Both the position numbers and the translations under genes were made by a program. From Bin87 sp965220055 (lineage in GTDB: Bacteria > Chloroflexota > Dehalococcoidia > Lucifugimonadales > UBA3495): a stretch of DNA of 64,000 bases. The notes below the pieces were generated by a model. It did no database searches and was not told where the DNA came from. It saw nothing but the letters and a program-made list of their open reading frames with translations. Position 1 is the first letter of the stretch. Each line of letters starts with the position of its first letter. This document shows positions 17,832-27,185 of the stretch, piece by piece. The stretch is taken from assembly GCA_965220055.1 (NCBI GenBank), contig CBDCPE010000004.1:2542001-2606000 (forward strand), written 5' to 3'.

Positions 17832-18614
17832 ATGACTACGCCCGACGAGTTATCCCGAAGATCTCACGATCTTGAGGCGTATCTGCCCACCAACAGCGAT
17901 ATCCCGTCCATTTCGCCCGATTACTCACGCATCCAAACTCCGCTGATGTGGGGCGGGATCTGGCAGGCGCCGGGACTGGACTTGAAGCTGCGCAGCTTCG
18001 CCACCATCTCCGCTCAGTGCGTCAACGGCTGGGATTTCGGGCTGCAGCACCAGATACGGGTTGGGCTCACCATGGGGATGTCGCCCCAACAGATCAAGGG
18101 GATATTCATTCAACTCCTGTTCTATGCGGGCATTCCGGCCACGGTGCACGGCTTGCTGCAAGCGCAGACGGTGATCAACGAGCGCGAAGATTGGAAGGCG
18201 GCGGACGTCCCGCTGGAAGCGGACTGGTTGGATACCCTGGAGGCCAAGCTTGAGAGAGGCAGTGAAATCCGTCGCAAACATTGGGGTGAGCAGGCCAACT
18301 TGGAGGTCGAATCGTCATTGGCGCAGCGTCTGGTGCCGGAAGCCTCGGACATAGTCGATGGGTACAACTACGGCGAAGCGTGGGCCCGGGATGATTTGTC
18401 GCCCAAAGAACGCATGGTATGCGTCCTGGCCGCGCTCATGGCCCGCGGCCATTGGCGGCAGCTGAAGCGGTATATCAAGTACGCCCTGAACATGGGGTTC
18501 AACCAGCGGGAAATCTGCGAAGTGTTTGCCCAGGCGGGTTGGTACCGTGGTTGGCCCCACGTGGAAGACGCCTTGGAACAGGCTCAGGACGTGTTTGCGG
18601 AAGCGGACGCCTGA
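17832..18614 (+). CDS. Carboxymuconolactone decarboxylase-like protein, paralogue 1
   Basis: A 260-residue protein with two CMD/AhpD-like helical domains in tandem. The first covers about residues 35-110 (LKLRSFATISAQCVNGWDFG, then QIKGIFIQLLFYAGIPA). The second covers about 180-250 (SPKERMVCVLAALMARGHW, then REICEVFAQAGWYRGWPHVE). It lacks the CxxC of AhpD, so a peroxidase-type redox role is unlikely; a lactone decarboxylase or related isomerase role is more plausible. It is the first of three tandem paralogues that are alike along their whole length. The ATG at 17832 follows CAGGAGC. Confidence 0.85.
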   Translation: MTTPDELSRRSHDLEAYLPTNSDIPSISPDYSRIQTPLMWGGIWQAPGLDLKLRSFATISAQCVNGWDFGLQHQIRVGLTMGMSPQQIKGIFIQLLFYAGIPATVHGLLQAQTVINEREDWKAADVPLEADWLDTLEAKLERGSEIRRKHWGEQANLEVESSLAQRLVPEASDIVDGYNYGEAWARDDLSPKERMVCVLAALMARGHWRQLKRYIKYALNMGFNQREICEVFAQAGWYRGWPHVEDALEQAQDVFAEADA

Positions 18615-18646
18615 CTCGTGTTTCTACAATCCAGGAGGGTCTCGGC

Positions 18647-19438
18647 ATGACAACCGTAGAAGAGATGCAGGAAAAATCAGCGAAACTGCGGCAGTTCTTC
18701 GACCAGCATCTGCCCTACGCCCGACCCACCCCGGTCTTGGCCGATTTCGTGCGGGTGCAGCACGAGCTGATGTGGGGAGGAGTTTGGCTCGCCGACGGGT
18801 TGGACCTGAAGCTGCGCAGTTTCGCCACCATCACCGCCCAGTGCGTCAACGGTTACGATTTCGGCGTCGAGCACCAGGTGCGCACCGGTCTCACCGTCGG
18901 CATTACCGCGCAGCAGATCAAGGGGATATTCATCCAGCTCCTGTTTTACGCTGGAGTGCCGGCTACCATCTTTGGCCTGCGCATCGCCCAGGAGGTCATC
19001 AACGAGCGTGAAGAATGGAAGGCGAGCGACGTGCCGCTGGACACCACATGGCTGGTCTCCATCGCGGATATGCTGGCGCAGGGTAAGACCGTACGCGCCA
19101 CGCATTGGGGCGAAAGCGCCGACGCTGACGTCGAGAACTCCCTCGCGCGGCAGTTCGTTCCGGAATCCGCTGAATTGGTGGACGGCTATCACTTCGGAGA
19201 GGTGTGGCGACGAGCCGACCTCAACGCCCAAGAACGTATGGTGTGCATCCTGGCGGCGTTGATGTGCCGGGGCCACATGAAACAACTGAAGCGCCACATC
19301 GGGTACGCGCTGGACGCCGGACTCAACGAGAAGCAAATTTGCGAAGTGTTCGCCCAGGCCGGCTGGTACCGGGGATGGCCGTGCGTCGAGGATGCCCTGG
19401 AGCAGGCCAGAGAAGTTTTCAACTCTCGTAGAGCCTGA
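18647..19438 (+). CDS. Carboxymuconolactone decarboxylase-like protein, paralogue 2
   Basis: A 263-residue paralogue of the preceding protein with the same two-domain layout: LKLRSFATITAQCVNGYDFG, QQIKGIFIQLLFYAGVPA, then QERMVCILAALMCRGHMKQ and EVFAQAGWYRGWPCVEDAL. The start is the ATG at 18647 with AGGAGGG seven bases upstream; the frame is open for 76 more codons, but that part overlaps paralogue 1. The gap to paralogue 1 is 32 bases, so they form an operon. It also lacks a CxxC active site. Confidence 0.85.
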   Translation: MTTVEEMQEKSAKLRQFFDQHLPYARPTPVLADFVRVQHELMWGGVWLADGLDLKLRSFATITAQCVNGYDFGVEHQVRTGLTVGITAQQIKGIFIQLLFYAGVPATIFGLRIAQEVINEREEWKASDVPLDTTWLVSIADMLAQGKTVRATHWGESADADVENSLARQFVPESAELVDGYHFGEVWRRADLNAQERMVCILAALMCRGHMKQLKRHIGYALDAGLNEKQICEVFAQAGWYRGWPCVEDALEQAREVFNSRRA

Positions 19439-19488
19439 TCTCCACTCGCGGGCCGCTTCCGGCAAATTCAACGTTGAGGGAAGTTGAT

Positions 19489-20295
19489 ATGGACAGTGCC
19501 TCTGATCTGGCGCGGAAAGCCGCCAACCTCCACGCGTTCATCGACCAGTACGTGCCCCAGGGTCGGCTCACCGGAGCGCTGCCCGACATCAGCAAGGACT
19601 ACGTGAAGCTGCAGGAGGAGGTGATGTGGGGCGGCGTCTGGCAGGTGCCCGGCCTGGACGTGACGCTGCGGAGCATGGCGACCATCGCCGCCCAATGCTG
19701 CAATGGCTGGGAATTTGGTCTCCAGCACCAGATCAGGGTCGGACTGTCCCTGGGAATGTCCCCGCAAAAGATCAAAGGGATTTTCTTGCAGCTCATATTC
19801 TATGCCGGGATACCGGCCACCGTTTCCTCTCTGGCGCAGGCGCAACGCGTGATCAACGAGCAGCCCATGTGGCAGTCGGAGGACAGCGAACCCCTCAAGG
19901 CGGATTGGTTGGCGTCGGTGGAGGAAAAGCTGGAAAGAGGACGGCAAATCCGCCGGGAGAGTTGGGGTCAGCAAGCCGGCGTCGACCTGGAAAACACACT
20001 GTCTCACGAGCTGGTGCCCGAAACCGCTGCTCTGGTTGAAGCCTACAATTTCGGCGAGGTGTGGGCGCGAGGCGACCTGACACCCAAGGAACGTACGGTG
20101 TGCATTCTCGTGGCGCTCATGTGCCGCGGCCACATGAGGCAACTGCGAGAACACATCGGCTATGCCCTCGAACTTGGCATGACCCGGAGAGAAATCTGCG
20201 AGGTCTTCTCCCAGGCGGGATGGTATCGCGGCTGGCCTTACGTGGAAGAGGCTCTGGAACAGGCCGACGCCGTATTCGCTGAACTGGAGATTTAG
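19489..20295 (+). CDS. Carboxymuconolactone decarboxylase-like protein, paralogue 3
   Basis: A 268-residue third paralogue: LRSMATIAAQCCNGWEFGLQ, then KIKGIFLQLIFYAGIPA, KERTVCILVALMCRGHMRQL and EVFSQAGWYRGWPYVEEAL. The ATG at 19489 has GAGGGAAG upstream; a TTG five codons earlier is less likely. The gap to paralogue 2 is 50 bases. Conservation of both domains in all three copies suggests each is functional, possibly for different but related ring-opened substrates or as a hetero-oligomer. Confidence 0.85.
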   Translation: MDSASDLARKAANLHAFIDQYVPQGRLTGALPDISKDYVKLQEEVMWGGVWQVPGLDVTLRSMATIAAQCCNGWEFGLQHQIRVGLSLGMSPQKIKGIFLQLIFYAGIPATVSSLAQAQRVINEQPMWQSEDSEPLKADWLASVEEKLERGRQIRRESWGQQAGVDLENTLSHELVPETAALVEAYNFGEVWARGDLTPKERTVCILVALMCRGHMRQLREHIGYALELGMTRREICEVFSQAGWYRGWPYVEEALEQADAVFAELEI

Positions 20296-20309
20296 AACCG
20301 AGCTGATTT

Positions 20310-20334
20310 GCCCACCCCACCTGTCGCGGTGGGC
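20310..20334 (+). terminator. Possible terminator after the CMD triplet
   Basis: GCCCACC and GGTGGGC form seven-base arms 15 bases after the stop of paralogue 3. The following sequence, CAGGCTTTGTA, is only weakly T-rich, so this is tentative. Confidence 0.35.
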
Positions 20335-20542
20335 CAGGCTTTGTACACTGATATCCATACGACAGCCTGCCGGCTGCCGCCCTCAAACATGACGGAACCG
20401 AGGCCTCGGGATCTGAGGAAAACGGGTGGCTGCCCCGTACTGAACAGTGGACAACGGGCCGGGTTGATCGCTGCGGCACACCTGCCCGCAGTCATCAAAA
20501 CCGTCAACCCCGCCGCCAGGTAGGTGCGGGCCGAGGCAACGC

Positions 20543-21457
20543 TCAAGCCGTCGGCGGATTGTCCCGATACCAGTCCACAATCTCCGAGCCGGTGGCGGCC
20601 CAAACTCCACCTCGGCGCATGATGTGGCCCAATGCCCGGTCGAGATACCCGATGCGGAAGGGCTGGCCGATGAGCCAGGGGTGCAGGTTCAGCGCCATCA
20701 GACGTCCGTTCTGCTGTCCGTCCTGGTACAGCGTTTCAAAACTTTCTTCGATGAGTTGTTGATACCGCCCTACGACCACCCTCCGGTCCCAGAGGGCCGC
20801 CGCGTCGTCCAGCTCCACCATCACGGGCAGGGCGAACATCTCCCCGTGGGGACTGTGCAAAGGGTAGGGCTGCTCGTCGTTGACCCAATCGCAGACGTAG
20901 CGCAGGCCGGCCTCGGACAGTAGCTGCGGAGTGCGGGCGGACTCGCCGTATTCCGGCCCCAACCACCCGGCGGGCGCGCTGCCGGTGGCGCGGGTAAGGG
21001 CGGCCACCGACTGGCCGATATACTCTCGCTCCGCGTCCTCGGACATGTTGCTGCTTATCATGCGCGACAGGGATACCCCGTGTCCGATGATTTCAGCGCC
21101 GGCGTCCAGGCAGTGCCGCACCAGGTAGGGATAGTTCTCCGCGGTCATGGCGTCCATTGCCACCGTGGCTTTGATGCCGTGCTTCTGCAGGGTGTCCAGC
21201 ACGCGGAAGATACCCACCCGATGCCCGTATTCCCGATGGGATAGCCGGGCGTAGTCAGGGAAGTCTCGGGCGCCCAAACCGCCGGCGAAAGGCGTCGTGA
21301 AACTGTCATCCGGCGGATCCCATTCCGGGTGGTCGAGATTTACGATCACACACAGGGCAACCCGCGCGCCGTCTGGCCAGCGCAGGATCCCCCTTTTGTT
21401 GAAGGGTGACCAGTCATAGTGCCCATGGTCCATCCCGAAGCGCCGTTCTGCGGGCAT
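20543..21457 (-). CDS. Polysaccharide deacetylase-fold hydrolase (PuuE-like), copy 1
   Basis: A 304-residue NodB-fold metal hydrolase of the subgroup containing cofactor-independent allantoinase PuuE. It shows WPDGARVALCVIVNLDHPEW at the start, then REYGHRVGIFRVLDTLQKHG, IIGHGVSLSR (metal/His motif) and WLGPEYGESARTPQLLSEAG. The family acts on C-N bonds of amides such as allantoin. The ATG at 21457 has GAGGTGAAG upstream. It is followed upstream on the same strand by copy 2 (gap 87 bases), so the two may be co-transcribed. The substrate is inferred only at family level. Confidence 0.87.
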   Translation of the reverse strand: MPAERRFGMDHGHYDWSPFNKRGILRWPDGARVALCVIVNLDHPEWDPPDDSFTTPFAGGLGARDFPDYARLSHREYGHRVGIFRVLDTLQKHGIKATVAMDAMTAENYPYLVRHCLDAGAEIIGHGVSLSRMISSNMSEDAEREYIGQSVAALTRATGSAPAGWLGPEYGESARTPQLLSEAGLRYVCDWVNDEQPYPLHSPHGEMFALPVMVELDDAAALWDRRVVVGRYQQLIEESFETLYQDGQQNGRLMALNLHPWLIGQPFRIGYLDRALGHIMRRGGVWAATGSEIVDWYRDNPPTA

Positions 21458-21544
21458 CTCTTCACCTCGTTATTGTAGCCAGCGCGGTTTCATTTCAGGT
21501 GGTGTGGCCGCCCCACATCACCGCCAGCGGGGTCAGCCCTGATC

Positions 21545-22453
21545 TCAACCATTCAAACGCGCCGCGTGGGCCACCGCCTCGTCGTAGTAGTTGGCGATGT
21601 AGTACTCCGCAATGTCGTCCGCCGTGGTCTGCCAGACCCCGTCGTGGGACATGATATAGCCCAGCACTTCGTCCAGATACCTGGCCCGGTGGGGCTGGCC
21701 TATGAGATAGGGATGGAGGGCGATGCACATGACCCGTCCGCTGTGGGCGCCTTCCTGATAGAGCTGGTCGAACTGGGCCTTGCAGATCTCGGCGAAGTAG
21801 TCGCCCTCGTAGTGCTGCCGGAACAGCGGCGCGTCGTTCAACTCGATTGAGTACGGCACCGAGACGAGCTTGCCGCTCTTGACCTTGATGGGCACCGGCT
21901 GGTCGTCGTGCATCCAGTCGGTATGGTAGATGAGACCGGCCTCGGCCATCAGGTCCGGAGTGCGCTCGGTGCCGGATATGGCCGGACCCAGCATTCCCTT
22001 GAGCTGTTTGCCGGTGTGCCGTTTCAGGGTGTCGATGGTATCCCGGTAGAACTCCCGCTCCTGCTCTTCGGTGTAGGTGTTCAGGTAGCGGGTGTTGTAA
22101 ATGCCGTGGCTCATGAAGTCCCAGTTGCGCTGCACCATGGCCTCCCCGATTTCGGGGAAATGCTCCAGCACGGCCATGTTCAGGGACACACAGCAGCGAA
22201 TGTTGTGCCGGTCCAGCACGTCCGCCATCCGCCAGAAGCCCACCCGGTTGCCGTAATCCCGGTAGGCATAATTCTGAACGTCGGGATAGGGAGTGCGCGG
22301 CCAGGGGTCGCGGTGCCCATCATATTCCGGTTCGTATTCGTAGTGCTCGACGTTGGGAGCGATCCACAACGCCACCCTGGCGTCGTTGGGCCACTTGATG
22401 ATGGGCCGGTCGATGATGGGACTGTAATCTACGCGGTCTGGCGGCAAAGGCAT
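21545..22453 (-). CDS. Polysaccharide deacetylase-fold hydrolase (PuuE-like), copy 2
   Basis: A 302-residue paralogue of copy 1: WPNDARVALWIAPNVEHYEY, then YRDYGNRVGFWRMADVLDRH, FMSHGIYNTRYLN and MLGPAISGTERTPDLMAEAG. The catalytic His/Asp pattern of the NodB fold is present. The start at 22453 has GGGGGAG upstream; the frame runs another 221 codons without family similarity. The gene lies head-to-tail with copy 1 on the minus strand. Chemistry is probably amide or deacetyl hydrolysis; the substrate is unknown. Confidence 0.87.
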   Translation of the reverse strand: MPLPPDRVDYSPIIDRPIIKWPNDARVALWIAPNVEHYEYEPEYDGHRDPWPRTPYPDVQNYAYRDYGNRVGFWRMADVLDRHNIRCCVSLNMAVLEHFPEIGEAMVQRNWDFMSHGIYNTRYLNTYTEEQEREFYRDTIDTLKRHTGKQLKGMLGPAISGTERTPDLMAEAGLIYHTDWMHDDQPVPIKVKSGKLVSVPYSIELNDAPLFRQHYEGDYFAEICKAQFDQLYQEGAHSGRVMCIALHPYLIGQPHRARYLDEVLGYIMSHDGVWQTTADDIAEYYIANYYDEAVAHAARLNG

Positions 22454-22990
22454 GGCGAACACTCCCCCTGGTGATGGGACTTTTGAAGCCCACGCGAGAT
22501 ATCCGATACGGTCCCCGGCAGTGTAGTCTGCGGGGTTTGACCCGTCAACGGAACTTGTGCGGCGTAGCAAATTGAGAAGCGCATACCAACGCTTTGGTGG
22601 GAAGGCGGCGTCTCTGATCTCAGAGCTACTGGCGGCAACTCTGTAAAAATTGGGTTGGTGTTTACGGCCCCTGCAGCGGCGTCTTGCAACGGATGGCGGT
22701 ACAATCGGGGCAGCCAATGGACCCCGGGGTGAGCCCGTTGAAACCGGACCACGAGTGTGATTGCAAAAATGATCGTTGCGCGAAGCGGCCAAAGTATCCT
22801 CACGATGCAAGCCGGAACGGTGGGCTGTGTAATGAATTTGGGCGATGGCAAGTTTTCCGCAAGCCCGCATTAGCAAGTCGCGGCCCCCGTGGCACGGCGG
22901 CCGGTGCCGCATCCCTGACAACCACTTCGTTGGAATGCTGAATGACATCCTGACGACAGGCAAACCAGTCTGGAAATGGTGAGGACAAAA
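22454..22990. other. Intergenic region between divergent genes
   Basis: About 540 bases between the divergent deacetylase operon and the MBL gene. It presumably holds both promoters. No hairpin, repeat or RNA gene was recognised, and the ORFs crossing it look spurious. Confidence 0.5.
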
Positions 22991-23851
22991 ATGGCTGACA
23001 TTTACACCCTGGGCGCCGGAACTCCCACGCCCACGCCCACTCGTTTCGGAAGTTCCCACGTGCTCAAACTCGGCGACCAGTCCCTGATGTTCGACTGCGG
23101 TCCGGCCACTACTCACAAGCTGGTCCAGGCTGGACTATTCCCTACCCAAGTTGACTATCTCTTTTTCACTCACCACCATTTCGACCATGACATCGACTAT
23201 CCCTGCTTCCTCCTTTGCCGCTGGGACCAGAGCATCGGCAAGGAGAACCAGCTCCAGGTCTTTGGCCCCGACCTGACGGAGAAGATTACCGAAGGAATCC
23301 TGGGCGAAAACGGCCTGTTCGCCCACGACTGGAAGGCTCGGGTGAACCACCCTCTCAGCCAGCAAGTTTTCGTAAATCGAGGCGGCACGCTGCCCCGCCC
23401 TGCCCCGTCAGTTGACGCCCGGGACGTCGGTCCAGGCAGAGTGTTCAGCGGGCCGGATTGGGAGGTAACAGCTGCTCCTGCCGAGCACGTGCAGCCCTGG
23501 CTCGACTCCCTCGCCTACCGGGTGGATTCGCCCGAAGGTAGCGTGATATTCACGGGCGACACCCAACCTTGCGACTCGGTGACCGAGCTGGCTCGCGGCG
23601 CCGACATGATGCTCTGCATGTGCTGGGATGACCAGGCGGTGATGGACGGAAACGGGGAAGCAGGAGGCCAGTGCGGCACCACCGGCGCCGCCCGTATGGC
23701 ACAGGCCGCCGGGGTGGGAAAACTGGTCCTCGTTCACATCGGCCCCCACCTCTCAGCCCACGGTCCCATGGAGCAAGGCATTGGCGACATCAGCAGGATC
23801 TACGATGGCGAGATAGTGTTTTCAGAAGAGCTCATGCGAATTTCGTTGTAA
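22991..23851 (+). CDS. MBL-fold metallo-hydrolase
   Basis: A 286-residue metallo-beta-lactamase-fold hydrolase of the RNase Z/arylsulfatase-like branch. The zinc motif HxHxDH is complete in FFTHHHFDHD (about residues 58-67). Other ligands are plausibly His in AEHVQPW, Asp in FTGDTQPCD and His in LVHIGPHLS. It begins with the family GAGTPTPTPTRFGSS. The start at 22991 has GAGGAC upstream; an ATG five codons earlier is the alternative. There is no signal peptide. Monocistronic; substrate unknown. Confidence 0.87.
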   Translation: MADIYTLGAGTPTPTPTRFGSSHVLKLGDQSLMFDCGPATTHKLVQAGLFPTQVDYLFFTHHHFDHDIDYPCFLLCRWDQSIGKENQLQVFGPDLTEKITEGILGENGLFAHDWKARVNHPLSQQVFVNRGGTLPRPAPSVDARDVGPGRVFSGPDWEVTAAPAEHVQPWLDSLAYRVDSPEGSVIFTGDTQPCDSVTELARGADMMLCMCWDDQAVMDGNGEAGGQCGTTGAARMAQAAGVGKLVLVHIGPHLSAHGPMEQGIGDISRIYDGEIVFSEELMRISL

Positions 23852-24076
23852 GGTTGATGGGGACCGTTGACCAATGACACAGCCAGATGATCGGCCCGCT
23901 CCGGACCGTTCTGTTGACCCCTTGTGCCATCGCGGGTTAGATTCCAACCCTGAATAGGTAAACAAAGCGTAATCGCGTACAACACGCCGCCTCTGGATGT
24001 TGTGCTGCAAATTACGGTCTGCCTGCTCGACACGGATCATATTAGCTCTGCAACTCGCCGATGGAGGAAACCAGCC

Positions 24077-24838
24077 ATGCCGTTCTACGAAAGAGGCGCA
24101 ACCCGTATCTATTACGAAGAGGTCGGATCGGGATTCCCGCTGCTGATCATTCCCGGAGGCGGACTTAATTCCACCGTTGACGGGCTGCGTACTTCGCATC
24201 CCTTCAACCCCTTGGCGGAGTACGGCAACGACTTCCGCGTCATCGCCGCCGACCTGCGCAACTCCCCTCCGGGCCAATCCAGCGGCCCGCTGGAAATCGA
24301 CCGCCCCTGGGACGCTTACTCCGAAGACCACCTGGGGCTGATGGACTTTCTCGGCATCGGCGAGTTCATGGTCATGGGGTTCTGCATCGGAGGGCCGATG
24401 ATGCATAACCTGCTCCGGCTGGCGTCGGACCGCGTCGTCGCGGCCGCCTTCATGCAGCCCAGCGGTTTCCGGCCGGAGTTGCCGGACCTCTTCTACCAGA
24501 ACAACATCGCGGGCTGGGGGCCGCCGCTGTGCGAGAAACGTCCGGATATCACCATGGATATGGTGCATGACTTCTTAACGAACATGTACACCAACCGCGC
24601 GGACTTCGTTTTCACCGTGTCCCGTGAATTCGTGAGCTCCCTCGAAACACCCATACTGATCGCGCCCGAAGACGTGCCGGCACACCCGTATGCGGTCGCG
24701 ATGGAGGTTGCCAACCTCGCCCCGAACTCCGAGGTGACCATCTATCCCTGGAAGGACACCCAGGAGCACATCGACGAGGCCGTGGCCCACACCCGCCGCT
24801 TCCTCAAGGCCCACCAGCCGGCAGTGACCACAGCCTGA
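24077..24838 (+). CDS. Alpha/beta hydrolase with Cys nucleophile elbow
   Basis: A 253-residue alpha/beta hydrolase. The oxyanion segment is IIPGGGLNS (about 25-33). The nucleophile elbow reads GFCIGG with Cys103, where most relatives have Ser; this resembles dienelactone hydrolases, which use Cys. A His at QEHIDEAV near residue 231 is the likely catalytic base. The start is the ATG at 24077 with GGAGGAAA upstream. The Cys suggests lactone or thioester-type substrates, fitting the ring-cleavage theme of nearby genes, but that is inference. Confidence 0.83.
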   Translation: MPFYERGATRIYYEEVGSGFPLLIIPGGGLNSTVDGLRTSHPFNPLAEYGNDFRVIAADLRNSPPGQSSGPLEIDRPWDAYSEDHLGLMDFLGIGEFMVMGFCIGGPMMHNLLRLASDRVVAAAFMQPSGFRPELPDLFYQNNIAGWGPPLCEKRPDITMDMVHDFLTNMYTNRADFVFTVSREFVSSLETPILIAPEDVPAHPYAVAMEVANLAPNSEVTIYPWKDTQEHIDEAVAHTRRFLKAHQPAVTTA

Positions 24839-25259
24839 CCACTTCGGGCCGCTGAACCCGTCAGGGCCTCACCAATTTCCATTGGTCACCCGGTGGCGAA
24901 GGGAAGAAGGCGAGGCCCTCGGATCTCTGGTCCCGGATCAGCGCCAGCTTCCGGCTCGATTTGCGGGCCCTCCGCCCGGATCCTGCACGGTGACCGGGGC
25001 AAGCGCCCATGCCGTACATCCCGTCAATCCGTGTGAACGCCAAACTCAAATTGCCGCTTCCGCGTCCCACGACGATAATCCCGAACACTTCAACTGGAGA
25101 AACCGAGCTTGCCTGAAACTGCTGACGTGGTCGTAATCGGCGCCGGCGTGGTCGGTTGTTCGGTCGCCTACTATCTGGCCCGGGAAGGGGTCAGTGTGAC
25201 CCTGCTGGAGCGCGAGGCCATTGGCAGCGGGGCCTCTGCCCACGCCACCGGTTCCCTCA

Positions 25260-26136
25260 GAGGGTGTCTAAAAATGAGGAAGGCAGGCCAGTCTGCGCAG
25301 GGTGAGGCCGGTCATTGCGATGTAAATCCAGGTTTCTGTGGTTTCACACAATGCTTCGTAGTCCTTGCTCAACCGCCGTTGCAGGTTCAGCCAACCAAAG
25401 GTGCGTTCCACCACCCACCTCCGGGGCAGCACCTGGAAGGTATGTTGCTGTGCTGGACGCCGCACCAACTCCAGGGTCCAGCCGCCCACCGTCCTGGCCC
25501 ACTCTACCAATTTGCCGCCGTAGGCCCCATCAGCCCAGATCAGCTGTAGTCGAGGGAACCGCCCCAACAGTCGGATCAGCACCAGCCGGGCGCCGTCCCG
25601 GTCCTGTATATCGGCGGGATGCACTGCCACCGCCAGCGGCAGTCCCAAGGTATCCACCACGATGTGGCGTTTGCGGCCCTTCACCTTCTTGCCGGCGTCG
25701 TAACCCCGAGGCCCCCTTTTTCCGTGGTCTTCACCGACTGACTGTCGATGATGGCCGCGCTGGGACTGGCCTGGCGACCCTGGGCCTGGCGCAGCTCGGC
25801 GTGCAGGGTGTCATGTGCCCGTTGCCAGGTGCCATCACGACGCCAAGTCCGGAAGTAGTGGAAGACAATGCGCCAGGGCGGCAGGTCATGGGGCAGCATC
25901 CGCCAGGAGCATCCAGTGCGCAGCACGTAGCGGATGGCGTTGACGATCTCCCGCCGGGGGTAGGTGATCGGTCGGCCGCCCGGTCTGGGCGGTGGCAGCA
26001 ATGGTTCCAGCAGTTGCCATTCTCGGTCGCTGAGGTCGCTGGGATAGGCTGGTCGTTTCATACCCCCACGTTACGACCGACGCTCTTATCACGCCTGGAT
26101 ACCTCCACCCCAATTTCAACCTTTTTAGACACCCTC
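25260..26136 (-). mobile_element. IS5-family (IS427-like) insertion sequence, 877 bases
   Basis: The ends are perfect 15-base inverted repeats GAGGGTGTCTAAAAA (25260-25274 and 26122-26136). The target duplication is TCA (25257-25259 and 26137-26139), matching the TNA pattern of some IS5 subgroups. It carries a two-ORF transposase read by -1 frameshifting. Perfect ends and an intact transposase suggest recent activity. Confidence 0.92.
25268..26061 (-). CDS. IS5-family transposase OrfAB (programmed -1 frameshift)
   Basis: OrfA (25681-26061, 126 residues) holds the N-terminal DNA-binding part and the first catalytic Asp in IIDSQSVKTTEKGG. OrfB (25268-25684, 138 residues) holds the second Asp in LIWADGAYGG and the Glu in VVERTFGWLNLQRR, giving a complete DDE set. 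The two frames join at a run GGAAAAAGGGGG on the coding strand (around 25713-25724), where a -1 slip turns ...TTEK into RGPRGYDAGKKVKGRKRH, the usual family sequence. This arrangement is standard in IS427-group elements. Confidence 0.88.
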
Positions 26137-27185
26137 TCAGTCTGCTGGGCGCCGAGTTCTCCCCCGGGGCGTCGTTCCAAATTGCCCGGGCCTCTTACGC
26201 CGAGTTTCCCCAGATCGTTCCCGAGCTGGAAGCCGCCACCGGCATGGACCTGCTCTACCAGCGTCGTCCCTCTCTCCGGTTGGCCCTGGACGACGACGAG
26301 GCCAGTCTGATCAGAGAGCTGATGGCCTGGCAGCAACCCCACGTCCCGATGCGCTGGATTGACGCCGGGGAGGTCCAGTCCATCGAACCACGTCTCTCCC
26401 CATCCATCATCGGCGCCGTGTATGAGGACGAGTCTGCCCAGTTGGACAGCTACCGCTTCAACCTCGCCCTGGCCCGTGGCGCCGAGCTCAAAGGCGCCCA
26501 CATCCGTCACCGGGAGGTGACCGGCCTGGTCGCCGCCGGCCCCACGATTTCCGGCGTCAGGACCGCCTCCGGGGAAATACATTGCGGCGCGGTGGTGGTG
26601 GCCGCCGGCATCTGGAGCCGAGCCTTCACTCCCTGGCTGGGCTTCCCCGTTCCGGTTCGCCCTATGAAAGGGGAGCGCCTCTTGCTCAACTACCCGGGCG
26701 AGCCCTTGCCGGTGCTGATCAGTTCGCCCAAGCGTGGTCACATGATCAGCCGGTTGGACGGTCTCACCAGCGTCGGCAGCACCGGCGGCCGGGACTATGA
26801 CCGGAAGGAACTTTTCTGGGGCGAGGAGTATGACCGCCGGCCCACCGAAACTGCCCGGTTGGAACTCCTCCAGCGCGCCATCGACGTCTTTCCCGACCTG
26901 GAGCGCGCCGAGTTGGTCCAGCAGCTTGCCGGTTCCCGTCCGCTCAGTCCCGACAGCAAACCCATCATCGGTCCGGTTCCCGGCCGGGATGGTGTTCTCC
27001 TGGCCACCGGCCACACCACGAAGGGCATCCACCTGGGGCCCATCACCGGCCGCATTATCACCGACTATGTCTGCCGTGGTTCAACCGAGGTCGTCTCCGA
27101 TATGAGCGAGTTCCTTCCCGACCGTTTCGCAGACTTTGCCGACGCCGATTTCCTCACCGCAGCCCAAACCGTGGACGAATAGCTT

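Larger units (their letters stand above)
25109..27182 (+). pseudogene. FAD-dependent (DAO-type) oxidoreductase split by an IS5-family insertion
   Basis: The gene starts at a TTG (25109) after CTGGAGA and encodes the FAD-binding DVVVIGAGVVGCSVAYYLA at residues 5-24. After codon 51 it is broken by an 877-base insertion element (25260-26136). Beyond it the same frame resumes, with SLLGAEF and the rest of a DAO/glycine-oxidase-like enzyme (ending at 27182, with RPLSPDSKPIIGPVPG and GHTTKGIHLGPITG). Removing the element and one TCA target copy restores an uninterrupted reading frame of about 398 residues. The enzyme would have oxidised an amino acid or amine. As assembled, it is disrupted; excision would restore it. 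Confidence 0.9.

Noticed and set aside
17183..17833. A 216-codon minus-strand ORF in the gap before the CMD triplet
   Set aside because: Composition is Thr/Arg/Ser-rich with no domain, hydrophobic core or ribosome site. It might be checked by homology search, but it is not supported here.
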